Shown: positions 17,724-26,168, numbered from the stretch's first letter. The stretch is 64,000 bases of DNA from Pseudomonas sp. R84 (GCF_009834515.1 NZ_CP019426.1:3957501-4021500); one strand, 5' to 3'. A program made the numbers and translations. The notes: generated from the letters alone by a model not told the origin.

Positions 17724-17810
17724 TGTAGGAGCTGCCGAAGGCTGCGATCTTTTGATCTTGTTTTTAAGAATCAAAATCAAAAGATCGCAGCCTTCGGCAG
17801 CTCCTACAGG
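17724..17810. repeat. Second-class inverted repeat (TGTAGGAGCTGCCGAAGGCT)
   Basis: A long near-perfect inverted pair with outer arms TGTAGGAGCTGCCGAAGGCT, inner arms GCGATCTTTTGAT and a short A/T-rich loop. Further copies are at 21956, 36192 and 51769. Confidence 0.9.
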
Positions 17811-17833
17811 TTATCGATTCACCGAAGATCCAT

Positions 17834-17861
17834 TGTGGGAGCGAGCTTGCTCGCGAAGGGG
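17834..17861. repeat. Single REP sequence
   Basis: One unpaired arm, TGTGGGAGCGAGCTTGCTCG followed by CGAAGGGG, between the second-class repeat and the end of the DeoR-type gene. Confidence 0.8.
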
Positions 17862-17883
17862 CCATCAAAACCACCGCAAAAGC

Positions 17884-18669
17884 TCAATCCGCCAACTGCT
17901 CGACCACAATCCCCAACCGCCGATAATCCTCGACACTCCCCGACGCCACATGCCGCTCGGTAATCAGCGTATGCAGGCGCGAACACGGCGCCACCACAAA
18001 CGGTTCCACCGCTCCCAACTTGTCCGCCGAAGTCACCGCAATCACCCGCGCGGCGCCATCGAGCATCGCCTGCTTCACCGGCACTTCATCAAAATGCAGC
18101 GAGGTAATCCCCACTTCCGGATGAATCGCACACACCCCGGTAATCGCCAGATCCGCCCTGATCCCGGCCAGCAGCCGCAGCGCCTCATGCCCGCCCGCCG
18201 CCATCGTTCTCGGGTTCAACTGGCCGCCGGCGAGAATCACTTTCACAGCATTGAATTCAGACAAGGCAATCGCCGTCATCGGCGAAGCGGTCACCGCCGT
18301 GATGCTGATATCGGCACGCAGCGACCGCGCCACCTGCAACGTGGTCGAGCCGGAATCGAACAGCACAATCTGCCCGTCATCAATCTCCTGCGCGGCCCGT
18401 TGCGCCAGGCGAATTTTCACCTCATCCGTCTCGTCCAGCCGCGTGAAGTAATCCTTGCCGGAGTCCTTCGGACGCGGCAGCGCCCCGCCGTGCACGCGCT
18501 GCACCAGCCCGGCGTTGTCCAGTTCGGCGAGGTCGCGGCGGATGGTGTCTTCGGAGACTGCAAAGTGCTGGCTCAACTCCGACGCCATGACCTTGCCGTC
18601 ACGTTCGAGGAGCAAAAGGATTTTCTGTCGGCGCAGGGATGGCAGTTCGGCCGCGGAGTGATCGTGCAT
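17884..18669 (-). CDS. DeoR-family transcriptional regulator
   Basis: A 261-residue repressor-type protein. The N-terminal winged helix-turn-helix (MASELSQHFAVSEDTIRRDL at about residues 28-47, then VQRVHGGALP) is typical of DeoR/GlpR. The C-terminal sugar-phosphate-sensing domain carries the LFDSGSTTLQVAR and ILAGGQLNPRTMA motifs. DeoR proteins usually respond to phosphorylated sugars. No sugar gene is adjacent, so its target is unclear; the convergent puuA/puuB pair may or may not be related. Confidence 0.9.
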   Translation of the reverse strand: MHDHSAAELPSLRRQKILLLLERDGKVMASELSQHFAVSEDTIRRDLAELDNAGLVQRVHGGALPRPKDSGKDYFTRLDETDEVKIRLAQRAAQEIDDGQIVLFDSGSTTLQVARSLRADISITAVTASPMTAIALSEFNAVKVILAGGQLNPRTMAAGGHEALRLLAGIRADLAITGVCAIHPEVGITSLHFDEVPVKQAMLDGAARVIAVTSADKLGAVEPFVVAPCSRLHTLITERHVASGSVEDYRRLGIVVEQLAD

Positions 18670-18848
18670 GGTTATGCCTGTTTGTGCTTGTATTTGCAGG
18701 TTTCGCGAGAATAGCGAAAGGCTTCAACAAACACAAACTGGCGGGGTATCAATTGTTTCGATCATTGGAATCAACAAGGCGAATTTTTTCTTTGCTTTCA
18801 ATCAGTTCAGAATGGCCCCACTTCTAAAAGGCTCAGGATGAACACCTC

Positions 18849-18917
18849 ATGAATCTCAATTTTGCGTTTGCGTGCATGATCGTCGTGTCGTTTGCGATTG
18901 CCCTCGGCCACGCCTGA
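18849..18917 (+). CDS. Possible 22-residue single-helix membrane peptide
   Basis: A short ORF (MNLNFAFACMIVVSFAIALG plus two residues) preceded by an AGGATGAA sequence 5-12 bases before the ATG. It is almost entirely hydrophobic, like known small membrane proteins. It lies between two leftward regulators and is the only candidate coding sequence in this 255-bp gap. No homology is claimed; it could be chance. Confidence 0.35.
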   Translation: MNLNFAFACMIVVSFAIALGHA

Positions 18918-18924
18918 CAGCGCC

Positions 18925-19842
18925 TCAGACCGACGCCAGCAAATGCTCGCGCAGCCATTTGTGCGCCGGATCGCGATGCGAGCGTTCACCCCAGAACATC
19001 GCCATCTCGTAACCGGGTACTTCCAGCGGCGCGTCGACCGCTTGCAACGCCGGGTTGTCACGCACCAGGCGTGACGGCAGCATCGCCACCAGATCGGTGC
19101 TGGCCAACACCGACATCGCCGTCAGAAAGTGCGGCACCGACAACACCACTTTTCTCATCAGCCCGACATCGGCCAACGCCCGGTCGGTCACCCCGAAAAA
19201 GCCCCCGCCCTCGCGCGACACCATCACGTGCTCCAGCGCGCAGAACTGTTCGCGGCTCGGCGCCTGCATCAAACCTGGATGCCCGACTCTACCGGCCAGC
19301 ACATAACGCTCGGTGAACAGCGGCCGTCGATGCAACTCCGGCGGCGCGTCTTCGCTGATGTGCAGCGCCAGATCGAAGACGCCCTGCTCGGCCTGTTTAA
19401 CCAAATGCGCCGGCGTCAGATCGATCACCGCCAGACGCGTGCCCGGCGCCTGTTCGCGCAAGCCGCTCAGCGCCGGCAACACCACCGTCGACTCGCCGTA
19501 ATCGGTCGCGGCGATTTTCCAGGTGTGGGTCGCCAGCGCCGGGTCGAACGCGCTGGCCGGCGCCACCGCCCTCTCCAACGCCTCCAGCGCCTCGCGCAAC
19601 GGCTCACGCAATTCATCAGCGCGCGCCGTCGGGCGCATTCCGCGCGGCCCAGGCAACAACAGCGGATCAGCAAAGATGTCGCGCAACTTTGCCAGATGCA
19701 CGCTCACCGACGGCTGCGACAGGTTCAGGCGCTGCGCTGCGCGGGTGACGTTGTGCTCCGCCAGCAGTACGTCGAGGGTCAGCAGCAGGTTGATATCCAG
19801 CCGTCTCAAATTATTCATGGCTATACCAGACATATCAGACAT
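18925..19842 (-). CDS. LysR-family regulator, divergent from a quinone reductase
   Basis: A 305-residue LysR-type protein with HTH NVTRAAQRLNLSQPSVSVHL (about residues 30-49) and a C-terminal substrate-binding fold. The start at MSDMSG has a TGGAAATGA ribosome site; an internal Met at residue 9 (MNNLRRLDINLLL), the usual NodD-like beginning, is also possible. It is transcribed away from the NAD(P)H:quinone oxidoreductase gene with a 61-bp shared gap, the classical layout for a LysR regulator and its target. Confidence 0.9.
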   Translation of the reverse strand: MSDMSGIAMNNLRRLDINLLLTLDVLLAEHNVTRAAQRLNLSQPSVSVHLAKLRDIFADPLLLPGPRGMRPTARADELREPLREALEALERAVAPASAFDPALATHTWKIAATDYGESTVVLPALSGLREQAPGTRLAVIDLTPAHLVKQAEQGVFDLALHISEDAPPELHRRPLFTERYVLAGRVGHPGLMQAPSREQFCALEHVMVSREGGGFFGVTDRALADVGLMRKVVLSVPHFLTAMSVLASTDLVAMLPSRLVRDNPALQAVDAPLEVPGYEMAMFWGERSHRDPAHKWLREHLLASV

Positions 19843-19903
19843 TCATTTCCAATATACCGGTTGAACGCCGATCCTGCAGTCACTCAGCTAACGGAGCTTC
19901 AAC

Positions 19904-20680
19904 ATGAACGTCTTACTCGTTTACGCCCATCCAGAACCGACCTCCCTCAACGGCTCGCTGCGCGACTTCAGCGTCCAGCGCCTGCAAGCCGCCGGTCACA
20001 CCGTGCAGGTCTCCGACCTCTATGCAATGAACTGGAAAGCCACCCTCGACGCCGACGACGCCCCGCAGCGCGATGCGACGAAACCGTTCCACGCCTCGCT
20101 CGACTCGAAAGTCGCCTACGCCGAAGGCACTCAGGCTGCCGACATCGCCCGTGAGCAGGAGAAACTACTCTGGGCGGATGCGCTGATCCTGCAGTTTCCA
20201 CTGTGGTGGTTCACCATGCCGGCGATTCTCAAAGGTTGGGTCGATCGGGTATACGCCTACGGTTTTGCCTATGGCGTCGGCGAACACTCGGACAGTCGTT
20301 GGGGCGAGCGTTATGGCGAAGGGAAAATGAAAGGCAAACGGGCGATGTTGATGGTTACCACCGGCGGCTGGGAATCGCACTACGCACCGCGTGGGATCAA
20401 CGGGCCGATTGATGATTTGTTGTTTCCGATTCAACACGGGATTTTGTACTACCCCGGTTTTGAAGTGGTGCCACCGTTTGTGGTGTATCGGACCAGTCGG
20501 ATGGATGCGGCGCGGTATGCCGAGACTTGTGATGAGTTGGGGCGGCGGCTGGATGAGTTGTGGAGTGCCCGGCCGATCGGGTTTCGGCAGCAGAATGCCG
20601 GCGAATACGAAATCCCCGCTTTGACGTTGAAGAGCGATATCGCGCCGGATAGCGAAGGCTTCGACGCACACATCCGCTAG
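19904..20680 (+). CDS. Flavodoxin-fold NAD(P)H:quinone oxidoreductase
   Basis: A 258-residue protein of the NQO1/KefF/MdaB-type flavodoxin-like family, starting MNVLLVYAHPEPTSLNGSL with the phosphate-binding loop HPEPTSLN. The conserved core is LILQFPLWWFTMPAILKGWVDRV, followed by a TTGGWESHY segment. It would use FMN or FAD and NAD(P)H for two-electron reduction of quinones or other electrophiles in the cytoplasm. The divergent LysR gene suggests induction by such compounds. The exact substrate is not visible in the sequence. Confidence 0.88.
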   Translation: MNVLLVYAHPEPTSLNGSLRDFSVQRLQAAGHTVQVSDLYAMNWKATLDADDAPQRDATKPFHASLDSKVAYAEGTQAADIAREQEKLLWADALILQFPLWWFTMPAILKGWVDRVYAYGFAYGVGEHSDSRWGERYGEGKMKGKRAMLMVTTGGWESHYAPRGINGPIDDLLFPIQHGILYYPGFEVVPPFVVYRTSRMDAARYAETCDELGRRLDELWSARPIGFRQQNAGEYEIPALTLKSDIAPDSEGFDAHIR

Positions 20681-20690
20681 CGCCGCATTG

Positions 20691-20850
20691 CCCTCACCCC
20701 AGCCCTCTCCCGGAGGGAGAGGGAGCCGACCGCGTTGGATGTTCGAGTTACACCGACCTGATATCTCGAGCTGAACTCAGCTTTTGAAAGGCACCGAGAT
20801 CGGCTCCCTTTCCCCTCGCCCCCTTTGGGGGAGAGGGCTGGGGTGAGGGG
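20691..20850. repeat. 178-bp-family palindromic repeat, copy 2 (shorter)
   Basis: Ends CCCTCACCCCAGCCCTCTCC and GAGAGGGCTGGGGTGAGGGG are present, but the interior is shortened and diverged (no AATCCATAATC block). Confidence 0.8.
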
Positions 20851-20895
20851 GTTGGATCTAACTGACACACCGCAACACATTGGCATCAGCTCGAG

Positions 20896-21915
20896 TCAGG
20901 TTTCCTCCCGCACCCGCCGCACCTGCACCAACAACGCCGGTGCAAAATGCAGCAACACCATCCGGCTCAAATGATGCGTCAGGATAAACACCACATTCAG
21001 CCCGCCACCAAACGCGACAATCGCAATCGTCTCAATCGCCCCGGGCATATACGCCAGCCACAGCGACAGCGGATCACTGCCCAACCACCGCGCCGCCACT
21101 TCCGCAAACACCGCCGCGACCACAATCATCAAACCGACCGAGACCAACGCGGTGCGCCCGTGACGTCCCAGTTCCGCGAAGCCAAGCCCCTGAAACCTTG
21201 AGCCGATCCGCACGCCGAGAATCAGCGCCGCCAGATTCAAACTCCAATCCGGCATGTGAAAACCGTGCAACCATCCCACTTTCACAAATACCGCCGTGAT
21301 GATGATCGCGGTGAGCATGAACGGCGCCGGTACGCCGATCACCAGCAGCAAGCGTCCGAGCAGTACGCTCAATGCGATTACCGAAAGCGCGGTCAGCGCC
21401 ATGCCCGTCGTCAAAGGATCGCCGTCGGCAACCGCGATGGCCGCTTGGCCGGGAATCAGGAAACTCACCAACACCGTGATCAACAGCAAACGCATCAAGT
21501 GCACGATGATGACCTTGCTCGACGCCTTTTCCGATTCGAGCAAATCAAACACCGCCGCCAGCGCACCGGGATAAACCGCCAACAGCGCATCGGTGCGATT
21601 CCAGCCTGCGCCGCGTGTCAGCCACCATCCGGCCAACGCGATCTGCACGGTCAGGCAGATCAGCAACACACCGAGGCTCGGCAACATTGTCGAAGCTGTC
21701 TCGCTGTCCCACGCCTCGAACATCAGCCCGGTAGCGATGCCCAGCGTGACCTGGATGTAGCCAAGTCCATAAGGAGTTGCCGGGGCGATACCGGTTTTAC
21801 TGGCGAACAATGCAGTAACGACAATCGAGCCCAACAACAAACCGTGGGGCACACCTTCGAACTGCAACAGCGCGCCGAAACCGGCGGCAATCAACAAACA
21901 GAGAATGGATTTCAT
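20896..21915 (-). CDS. AbrB-family membrane protein
   Basis: A 339-residue very hydrophobic protein with two similar halves. Each begins with a glycine-rich helix (AAGFGALLQFEGVPHGLLLG in the first; MPDWSLNLAALILGVRIGSR in the second). This is the layout of the AbrB/ammonia-monooxygenase-like membrane family, whose transport role is not well defined. A start at MKSILCLLIAAGFG gives an N-terminal helix at once. It stands alone, convergent with the quinone reductase gene. The name is not the DNA-binding AbrB of Bacillus. Confidence 0.8.
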   Translation of the reverse strand: MKSILCLLIAAGFGALLQFEGVPHGLLLGSIVVTALFASKTGIAPATPYGLGYIQVTLGIATGLMFEAWDSETASTMLPSLGVLLICLTVQIALAGWWLTRGAGWNRTDALLAVYPGALAAVFDLLESEKASSKVIIVHLMRLLLITVLVSFLIPGQAAIAVADGDPLTTGMALTALSVIALSVLLGRLLLVIGVPAPFMLTAIIITAVFVKVGWLHGFHMPDWSLNLAALILGVRIGSRFQGLGFAELGRHGRTALVSVGLMIVVAAVFAEVAARWLGSDPLSLWLAYMPGAIETIAIVAFGGGLNVVFILTHHLSRMVLLHFAPALLVQVRRVREET

Positions 21916-21955
21916 AGTCGCCTTCCTGGCTATTTACCTGACACACCACAACCCG

Positions 21956-22042
21956 TGTAGGAGCTGCCGAAGGCTGCGATCTTTTGACTTTTGTTTTTAA
22001 AAGCAAGATCAAAAGATCGCAGCCTTCGGCAGCTCCTACAGG
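21956..22042. repeat. Second-class inverted repeat
   Basis: TGTAGGAGCTGCCGAAGGCT arms around GCGATCTTTTGA inner arms, the same structure as 17724-17810. It lies between the HD-domain gene and the AbrB-type gene. Confidence 0.9.
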
Positions 22043-22056
22043 GGATTTATTTGTTT

Positions 22057-22479
22057 TTACCCGCGCAACCGGCCAATCGCGCGGCGGTATTTTTCGATTC
22101 GTTCGAGATCTTCCCAACTTGGCGAAGCAATCCGCGACAGGTCGCTGTTCTCTTCCAGATCCGCCAGTTTCACCACCCGCCCGATCGGGTTCTGCGCGGC
22201 GCGGTCAACGAAGTCTTCATAGGATTCGCCCGGCACTTTGGTCACCGACTCGATCGCAGTCAGCACTTCTTCGCTGAAACCTTCCTTGCGCAAGTCATCG
22301 ACGCTGACACCGCAATCCTCAACCACATCGTGCAGCACAGCGACGATGCGTTCTTCCAATGTGGTCATGCGCAACATGACTTTCAGCGGATGCAGAATGT
22401 ACGGCTCACCGCCCTTGTCGACCTGCCCGGCGTGGGCCGTGGCGGCGATGGCGATAGCGCGTTCGAGGGCCTGGGTCAT
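22057..22479 (-). CDS. Small HD-domain protein (RelA/SpoT hydrolase-like)
   Basis: A 140-residue protein made of one HD phosphohydrolase domain: H30 (YILHPLKVM), H50-D51 (VLHDVVED) and a KLADLEEN segment, matching the metal ligands and catalytic ED of SpoT/Mesh1-type hydrolases. No synthetase domain is present. It could degrade (p)ppGpp or a related nucleotide, but small HD proteins have several substrates, so this is an inference. It is co-directional with the 129-residue gene upstream (15 bases apart), suggesting an operon. Confidence 0.85.
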   Translation of the reverse strand: MTQALERAIAIAATAHAGQVDKGGEPYILHPLKVMLRMTTLEERIVAVLHDVVEDCGVSVDDLRKEGFSEEVLTAIESVTKVPGESYEDFVDRAAQNPIGRVVKLADLEENSDLSRIASPSWEDLERIEKYRRAIGRLRG

Positions 22480-22494
22480 GGGAGTCTCCGAGGG

Positions 22495-22884
22495 TTAGAC
22501 GCCGTAGCGGCCGCCGACATGGATGTTGCGTTTGAGCCAGTTGCCGATTGCCTTAAGCCTTCCGATTGGTTTGGCTGGCCCAGAGTGACGCTGAAGGATC
22601 AGCGACACCAAGGTTGCCTGATCGGCTTTCGGATGGGTATCGATCAATTCGGCAACCCAGGCGCAATCAGCTTTGTTCAGATGCTTACGCCATTCACCGG
22701 GCCAGGCGTCCAGCTCATCCAGCGCCAACCACCGCGCACCGCCATGCTCCATATGCCCGCCGGACATCGACTGCTCGAAACAGAAAGGCGTGTCTGGCTT
22801 TGCAGGGTCAATGTGAAACAGGTAGATGTCGTGAAATGGATGCTGCGAGGGGGGCGCGTTGTTGCGGCTGCCAATTTCGATCAT
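22495..22884 (-). CDS. Hypothetical protein (129 aa), possible NUDIX-like fold
   Basis: The frame is open further upstream, but a sensible start is MIEIGSRNNAPPSQ at 22884. The segment HDIYLFHID and the later GGARWLALDELDAWPGEW resemble the end of NUDIX domains. The canonical GX5EX7REUXEEXGU box is not visible, so I do not assign a function. It ends with a basic GRLKAIGNWLKRNIHVGGR tail. Probably co-transcribed with the HD-domain gene. Confidence 0.6.
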   Translation of the reverse strand: MIEIGSRNNAPPSQHPFHDIYLFHIDPAKPDTPFCFEQSMSGGHMEHGGARWLALDELDAWPGEWRKHLNKADCAWVAELIDTHPKADQATLVSLILQRHSGPAKPIGRLKAIGNWLKRNIHVGGRYGV

Positions 22885-23050
22885 GGGCAATGTTCCAATC
22901 CTTGGGCGCTGAATATTTCCGATTGTTTCGCAGTGTACGCCTCGGGAGCAAATCAAAAACCCGATGGAACCTCCCTCCTCCGCACAATCTCGAAACTGTA
23001 TCAGCGCCAAATCCTCGATCAGACACGGCGCCATTGGAGAGGAAACCCCG

Positions 23051-23482
23051 ATGAACATTCGCTTCCTGCTTCTGATCGCCAGCTTCGCCGTCATCCCCAC
23101 CTGCGTCATGGCCGAAGGCTGCGACGTCCAGACCCAATCCTCCAGCGCCTCGGTGCCAGCGGTGGAAACCCACAGTTGTTATGAATACGAAGGCATGCCG
23201 GTGAACTCAATCGACTGGTCGTGCAGCAACGAAAGCAAAGACATGCTCAGCAGCACTAAAACCAAGGTCGAACACTGCGCAGACCACTATCAGGCAACGT
23301 GTATCGCCACGATCACCCAGGAATCCCTAGCCAACCCGCATTCCACCAGCAAGGACAAGAACGCCAAGGCATTAAACATCCCCGAGAACGCGCAAGTGAC
23401 CACGTATCACTACGACGTGGAGCATTTAGCTCAGGCGCGGATTGATTGTGAGAATGGTGGCGGGCAGTGGAAGGCGAAGTGA
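23051..23482 (+). CDS. Hypothetical secreted protein, Cys-rich
   Basis: A 143-residue protein with a Sec signal peptide (MNIRFLLLIASFAVIPTCVM, cleavage probably after AEG or MAE). The mature part has about six cysteines, in line with disulfide bonds in the periplasm. The ATG follows a GAGGAAAC ribosome site. I do not recognise a family. It converges on another small secreted-protein gene with a shared bidirectional terminator. Confidence 0.75.
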   Translation: MNIRFLLLIASFAVIPTCVMAEGCDVQTQSSSASVPAVETHSCYEYEGMPVNSIDWSCSNESKDMLSSTKTKVEHCADHYQATCIATITQESLANPHSTSKDKNAKALNIPENAQVTTYHYDVEHLAQARIDCENGGGQWKAK

Positions 23483-23514
23483 ACGCCTGATATCTGCGTT
23501 CGCGACAGGCAAAG

Positions 23515-23545
23515 AAAAGCCCGGCTCAAAAAGACCGGGCTTTTT
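23515..23545. terminator. Bidirectional rho-independent terminator
   Basis: Stem AAAAGCCCGG/CCGGGCTTTT with a 10-base loop, between two convergent genes, with A-runs and T-runs on both sides. Confidence 0.9.
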
Positions 23546-23560
23546 AGTGCGCGAGTTCCA

Positions 23561-23845
23561 TTAACCACCGCCATTACCACCACTGCTGCTACCGGACGGT
23601 TGACCCGCTGGGCTGGGCTTTGAGGCAGAAGGCACCGGCCCATTGTCGGTCTTGCCACCATCACCACCCTTGGGCAGCGAATCGGCATCCGGGTCGGCAT
23701 TGGTGGCAGGGGACGCCGGGTCACGCGTCTGGCTGGTGCCGTCGTTTGCCGTTGGGGTGGACGTCTCGCCGGCCGCAATCGCATAAAGCGAACTGCCGGA
23801 CAGCAACGCCGCGAGGGTTAACACCGCGATTTTATGGTTCAGCAT
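23561..23845 (-). CDS. Small secreted low-complexity protein
   Basis: A 94-residue protein with a signal peptide (MLNHKIAVLTLAALLSGSSL, cleavage around AIAAG). The mature region is rich in Pro, Ser, Thr, Asp and Gly and ends in a glycine run (SSSGGNGGG). No domain is recognisable; the mature part looks disordered. It is preceded by GGAAGAGAC, a weak ribosome site. Confidence 0.7.
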   Translation of the reverse strand: MLNHKIAVLTLAALLSGSSLYAIAAGETSTPTANDGTSQTRDPASPATNADPDADSLPKGGDGGKTDNGPVPSASKPSPAGQPSGSSSGGNGGG

Positions 23846-23985
23846 GGTGTCTCTTCCTTTGCGTGGGGAGTTACAGCATTGGAAGAAGGTGTGCGGCGAA
23901 CGTGCGGTGTGTCGGACGAATGGTTATCGCCCGGTAGATTCGCCCAATTTCGATATCTGAAAACTTCGTAGGAAAACACCCCATT

Positions 23986-24114
23986 TGGCGAGAGAGCGTG
24001 CTCCCGCGGGGTTGCGAAGCTGCCCCGAGACCGGATAGTCCCTTTCTCCCAGACATACCGCACGCCCCGGATTGCGACGACAGCGCCGCTAAGCGGGAGC
24101 AAGCCCCCTCGCCA
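23986..24114. repeat. Degenerate inverted REP-like pair of another class
   Basis: Left arm GGCGAGAGAGCGTGCTCCCG and right arm GCGGGAGCAAGCCCCCTCGCC face each other about 85 bases apart. The right arm resembles the GGGAGCAAGCCCCCTCGCC repeats of other pseudomonads. Confidence 0.6.
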
Positions 24115-24193
24115 CTGGTACGGGTTTCACGTCCTACAGGTCAGTTGTGGCTGCCGGAATTGCTGCCCAAAGTGAGCCTGTCGCTGACCGTAG

Positions 24194-24445
24194 TCAGCAA
24201 TGGGTTTCGCAGCCCTCAGAAGTGACACGCCACGCCTGCGCCGCCGAACGCCTCAACGCCGCCCTCAATACCTCGACCTCATCACCTGCATCCGCGCCCC
24301 CGATCATGCTTAACACGACATCAAAACCATCACCAATATCGCTAGAATCCTGGTACAGGATGTCAATGATGTGTTTCGGGTGATTGAACAGAGAGCGTTC
24401 GATGCGCCAATTGTGAAATAGGTTTTTTGCCCTCCAAAAATTCAA
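24194..24445 (-). CDS. Doubtful hypothetical ORF (83 aa)
   Basis: It would start at TTG (protein MNFWRAKNLFHNW) and end in a region of normal G+C. The C-terminal half (DAGDEVEVLRAALRRSAAQAW) looks like a real amphipathic helix, while the N-terminal half lies in A+T-rich sequence. It could be the tail of an older gene joined to foreign DNA. Confidence 0.25.
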   Translation of the reverse strand: MNFWRAKNLFHNWRIERSLFNHPKHIIDILYQDSSDIGDGFDVVLSMIGGADAGDEVEVLRAALRRSAAQAWRVTSEGCETHC

Positions 24446-24608
24446 TTCCTAATATTTACATAGTGACAAGCCGCGCGCAGGAGGCATCCGACTTTAGTCT
24501 CACCGCCCCTTTCAAGGAAGAGAACTTAATGGCACTCTGACACCGCGCAGCATGACCTCAATCATGCACATCATAAAAAACACCAAACGCTCAAAAAAGG
24601 ATTTAAAC

Positions 24609-25049
24609 ATGAGCATCACATACTGGCATATGCAAATACATCCCAATGAAAAATCCTTCGCTGACGAGTACGTTTTTGAAATACTCGAGCATAAAAAAAT
24701 AATAGGCCTCGGAAACTGGGACGACGGTAAAGGCACCATTGATGACTTTCGCACAAAAATGAATGTAAATGACATTATCGCAATTAAGAATGGCGCCAAA
24801 CTGGTAGCGCTCGTGCAAGTTATCGGTGGTTGGTACGAAGTAAAAAAAGAAGAAACAGAATTTGGCTGGATTAAAAATCGCAGACCTATTCGAGTACTTG
24901 ACTGGGAATTAGATGATCGAAGACTTCCTCAACCCCAAGGAACGCTCAACAGATGCGTCAAAGACGTAGAAACAACAAAAATAATAAAAGACTGGCATTC
25001 CCGGGTCATTACGTCATTTAAGAAAAGAAAACTAGAAATATTGGTATAA
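24609..25049 (+). CDS. EVE/PUA-like domain protein
   Basis: A 146-residue protein that reads as one EVE-type domain: YWHMQIHPNE at the start, then GLGNWDDGKGTIDDF, VNDIIAIKNGAKLVALVQVIGGWYEV and GWIKNRRPIRVLDW. EVE domains bind modified bases in DNA or RNA and occur in McrBC-like and other defence proteins. The start follows AAAAAAGGATTTAAAC. It is the first of three closely spaced genes, all A+T-rich (around 40% G+C by eye) in a G+C-rich chromosome. A role in sensing modified nucleic acid is inferred from the domain and context. Confidence 0.8.
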   Translation: MSITYWHMQIHPNEKSFADEYVFEILEHKKIIGLGNWDDGKGTIDDFRTKMNVNDIIAIKNGAKLVALVQVIGGWYEVKKEETEFGWIKNRRPIRVLDWELDDRRLPQPQGTLNRCVKDVETTKIIKDWHSRVITSFKKRKLEILV

Positions 25050-25085
25050 AACCTAAAATACCACCACTCCACGCGGCCCAAAAAA

Positions 25086-25424
25086 ATGAACAGCATTCTA
25101 TACACAACACTAACTACATTAGCTAGAACCAACCAACTCGCAGCCTATAGCGATGTATCTCCATTACTTGGCCTTTCAATGGACATATCAGAACACAGAG
25201 ATGAAATTGCAACAATGTTAACTGCCATTGCTATCCACGAATATAAGTCCGGGCGCCCAATGCTTACGGCATTAATAGTGCACCGGGGGGATGACAATAC
25301 CCCTGGAGAGGGTTTTTTCTCGATAGCTGAACAACTGGGCTTATATGACGGAAGTAGAAACCCTCTACAACGGCTGACATTTTGGGCCAATCAAGTAAGA
25401 AACATTTACAACCACTGGTCATGA
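25086..25424 (+). CDS. Unknown 112-aa protein of the EVE/HEPN operon
   Basis: Begins 36 bases after the EVE gene and ends 33 bases before the HEPN-like gene. The N-terminal part (LYTTLTTLARTNQLAAYSDV, then SPLLGLSMD) has the form of a small winged-helix domain. The middle has GRPMLTALIVHRGDDNTPGEGFFSIAEQLGLY, which looks conserved (a His, Gly-Arg-Pro and Pro-Gly-x-Gly-Phe-Phe). It ends FWANQVRNIYNHWS. I have seen similar small proteins next to defence genes but know no assigned function; it could be an adaptor, regulator or antitoxin. Confidence 0.75.
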   Translation: MNSILYTTLTTLARTNQLAAYSDVSPLLGLSMDISEHRDEIATMLTAIAIHEYKSGRPMLTALIVHRGDDNTPGEGFFSIAEQLGLYDGSRNPLQRLTFWANQVRNIYNHWS

Positions 25425-25457
25425 CCTAAACAACCCGATAACGCGAGAGACTCGATA

Positions 25458-26168
25458 ATGCTGTCACTACCATTTCATGGAATAATATTGCTTGAGAAAA
25501 CCGAAAAACTAGAAAGTAAAGATGGACTAATACATCTTATAATTTGTGCAATGATCACCGAGGCCTTTCTGCAAGACATTAAAAGCTTCTATGCAGCAAT
25601 CAATAAGCCGAGATCATTCACCCAACCCAGCACACTATTCAAAAAAGATAACACAACTCAATCATTTAGAGGCGGGATTGCCTTGCAAGCGAACGCGCCA
25701 ATGGAATTCATACAGGAAGACGAACTTAAGCTAATGACATTCCTCGAAGGTATCGAGAGAGAGTCGCCGACAAAAAAATATGAACACCTAATAAATTATC
25801 TAACACCAAATAAGTGGAATAAAGGGGAAGACGAAGCTTTCAAGGACCTTCAAAGGCTAATTCAACTTCGCAATGAAACAATCCACATCAAATCAGAAGA
25901 ACTATTACTTAATGACGACAACAGTGTAAAAAAATTCCCCAAAGCAATCAATGAATTATTTGTCAAAAAAATTCTAACCAACGATACAATCGCATACACT
26001 TCTTGGATTTACATATTAGACCAGCAGAGCTTCATCGAATGGAGCAGAGAAACCGTAATATCCAACCTGCTAAAAATACTTGAAATCCTACCAAAACACC
26101 CAATTACAAACCACATCGCCACATCATATAAGCAATCACTCATGACATTCAGATTTAAAAAAACATAA
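25458..26168 (+). CDS. HEPN-like protein, candidate RNase effector
   Basis: A 236-residue, alpha-helix-rich protein. The key feature is LIQLRNETIHIKSEE: R138-N139 and H143 fit the HEPN catalytic pattern R-(N/D/H)-X3-H (Rx4H), found in toxins, Abi proteins and Cas RNases. An N-terminal helical stretch (SKDGLIHLIICAMITEAFLQDIKSFYAAI) could be the other half of the four-helix bundle. The start is supported by GAGAGACTC upstream. A rho-independent terminator closes the operon 27 bases after the stop codon. RNase activity is inferred. Confidence 0.75.
   Translation: MLSLPFHGIILLEKTEKLESKDGLIHLIICAMITEAFLQDIKSFYAAINKPRSFTQPSTLFKKDNTTQSFRGGIALQANAPMEFIQEDELKLMTFLEGIERESPTKKYEHLINYLTPNKWNKGEDEAFKDLQRLIQLRNETIHIKSEELLLNDDNSVKKFPKAINELFVKKILTNDTIAYTSWIYILDQQSFIEWSRETVISNLLKILEILPKHPITNHIATSYKQSLMTFRFKKT

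Larger units (their letters stand above)
23846..24608. other. Gene-poor stretch before the EVE/HEPN operon
   Basis: Apart from a degenerate inverted repeat (23986-24114) and one doubtful leftward ORF (24194-24445), I see nothing that looks coding. Base composition falls from G+C-rich to A+T-rich at about 24400, marking the left edge of the unusual segment. Confidence 0.5.

Noticed and set aside
23839..24102. An 87-codon minus-strand ORF
   Set aside because: It overlaps the start of the secreted low-complexity protein and a repeat arm, and has no ribosome site or domain.
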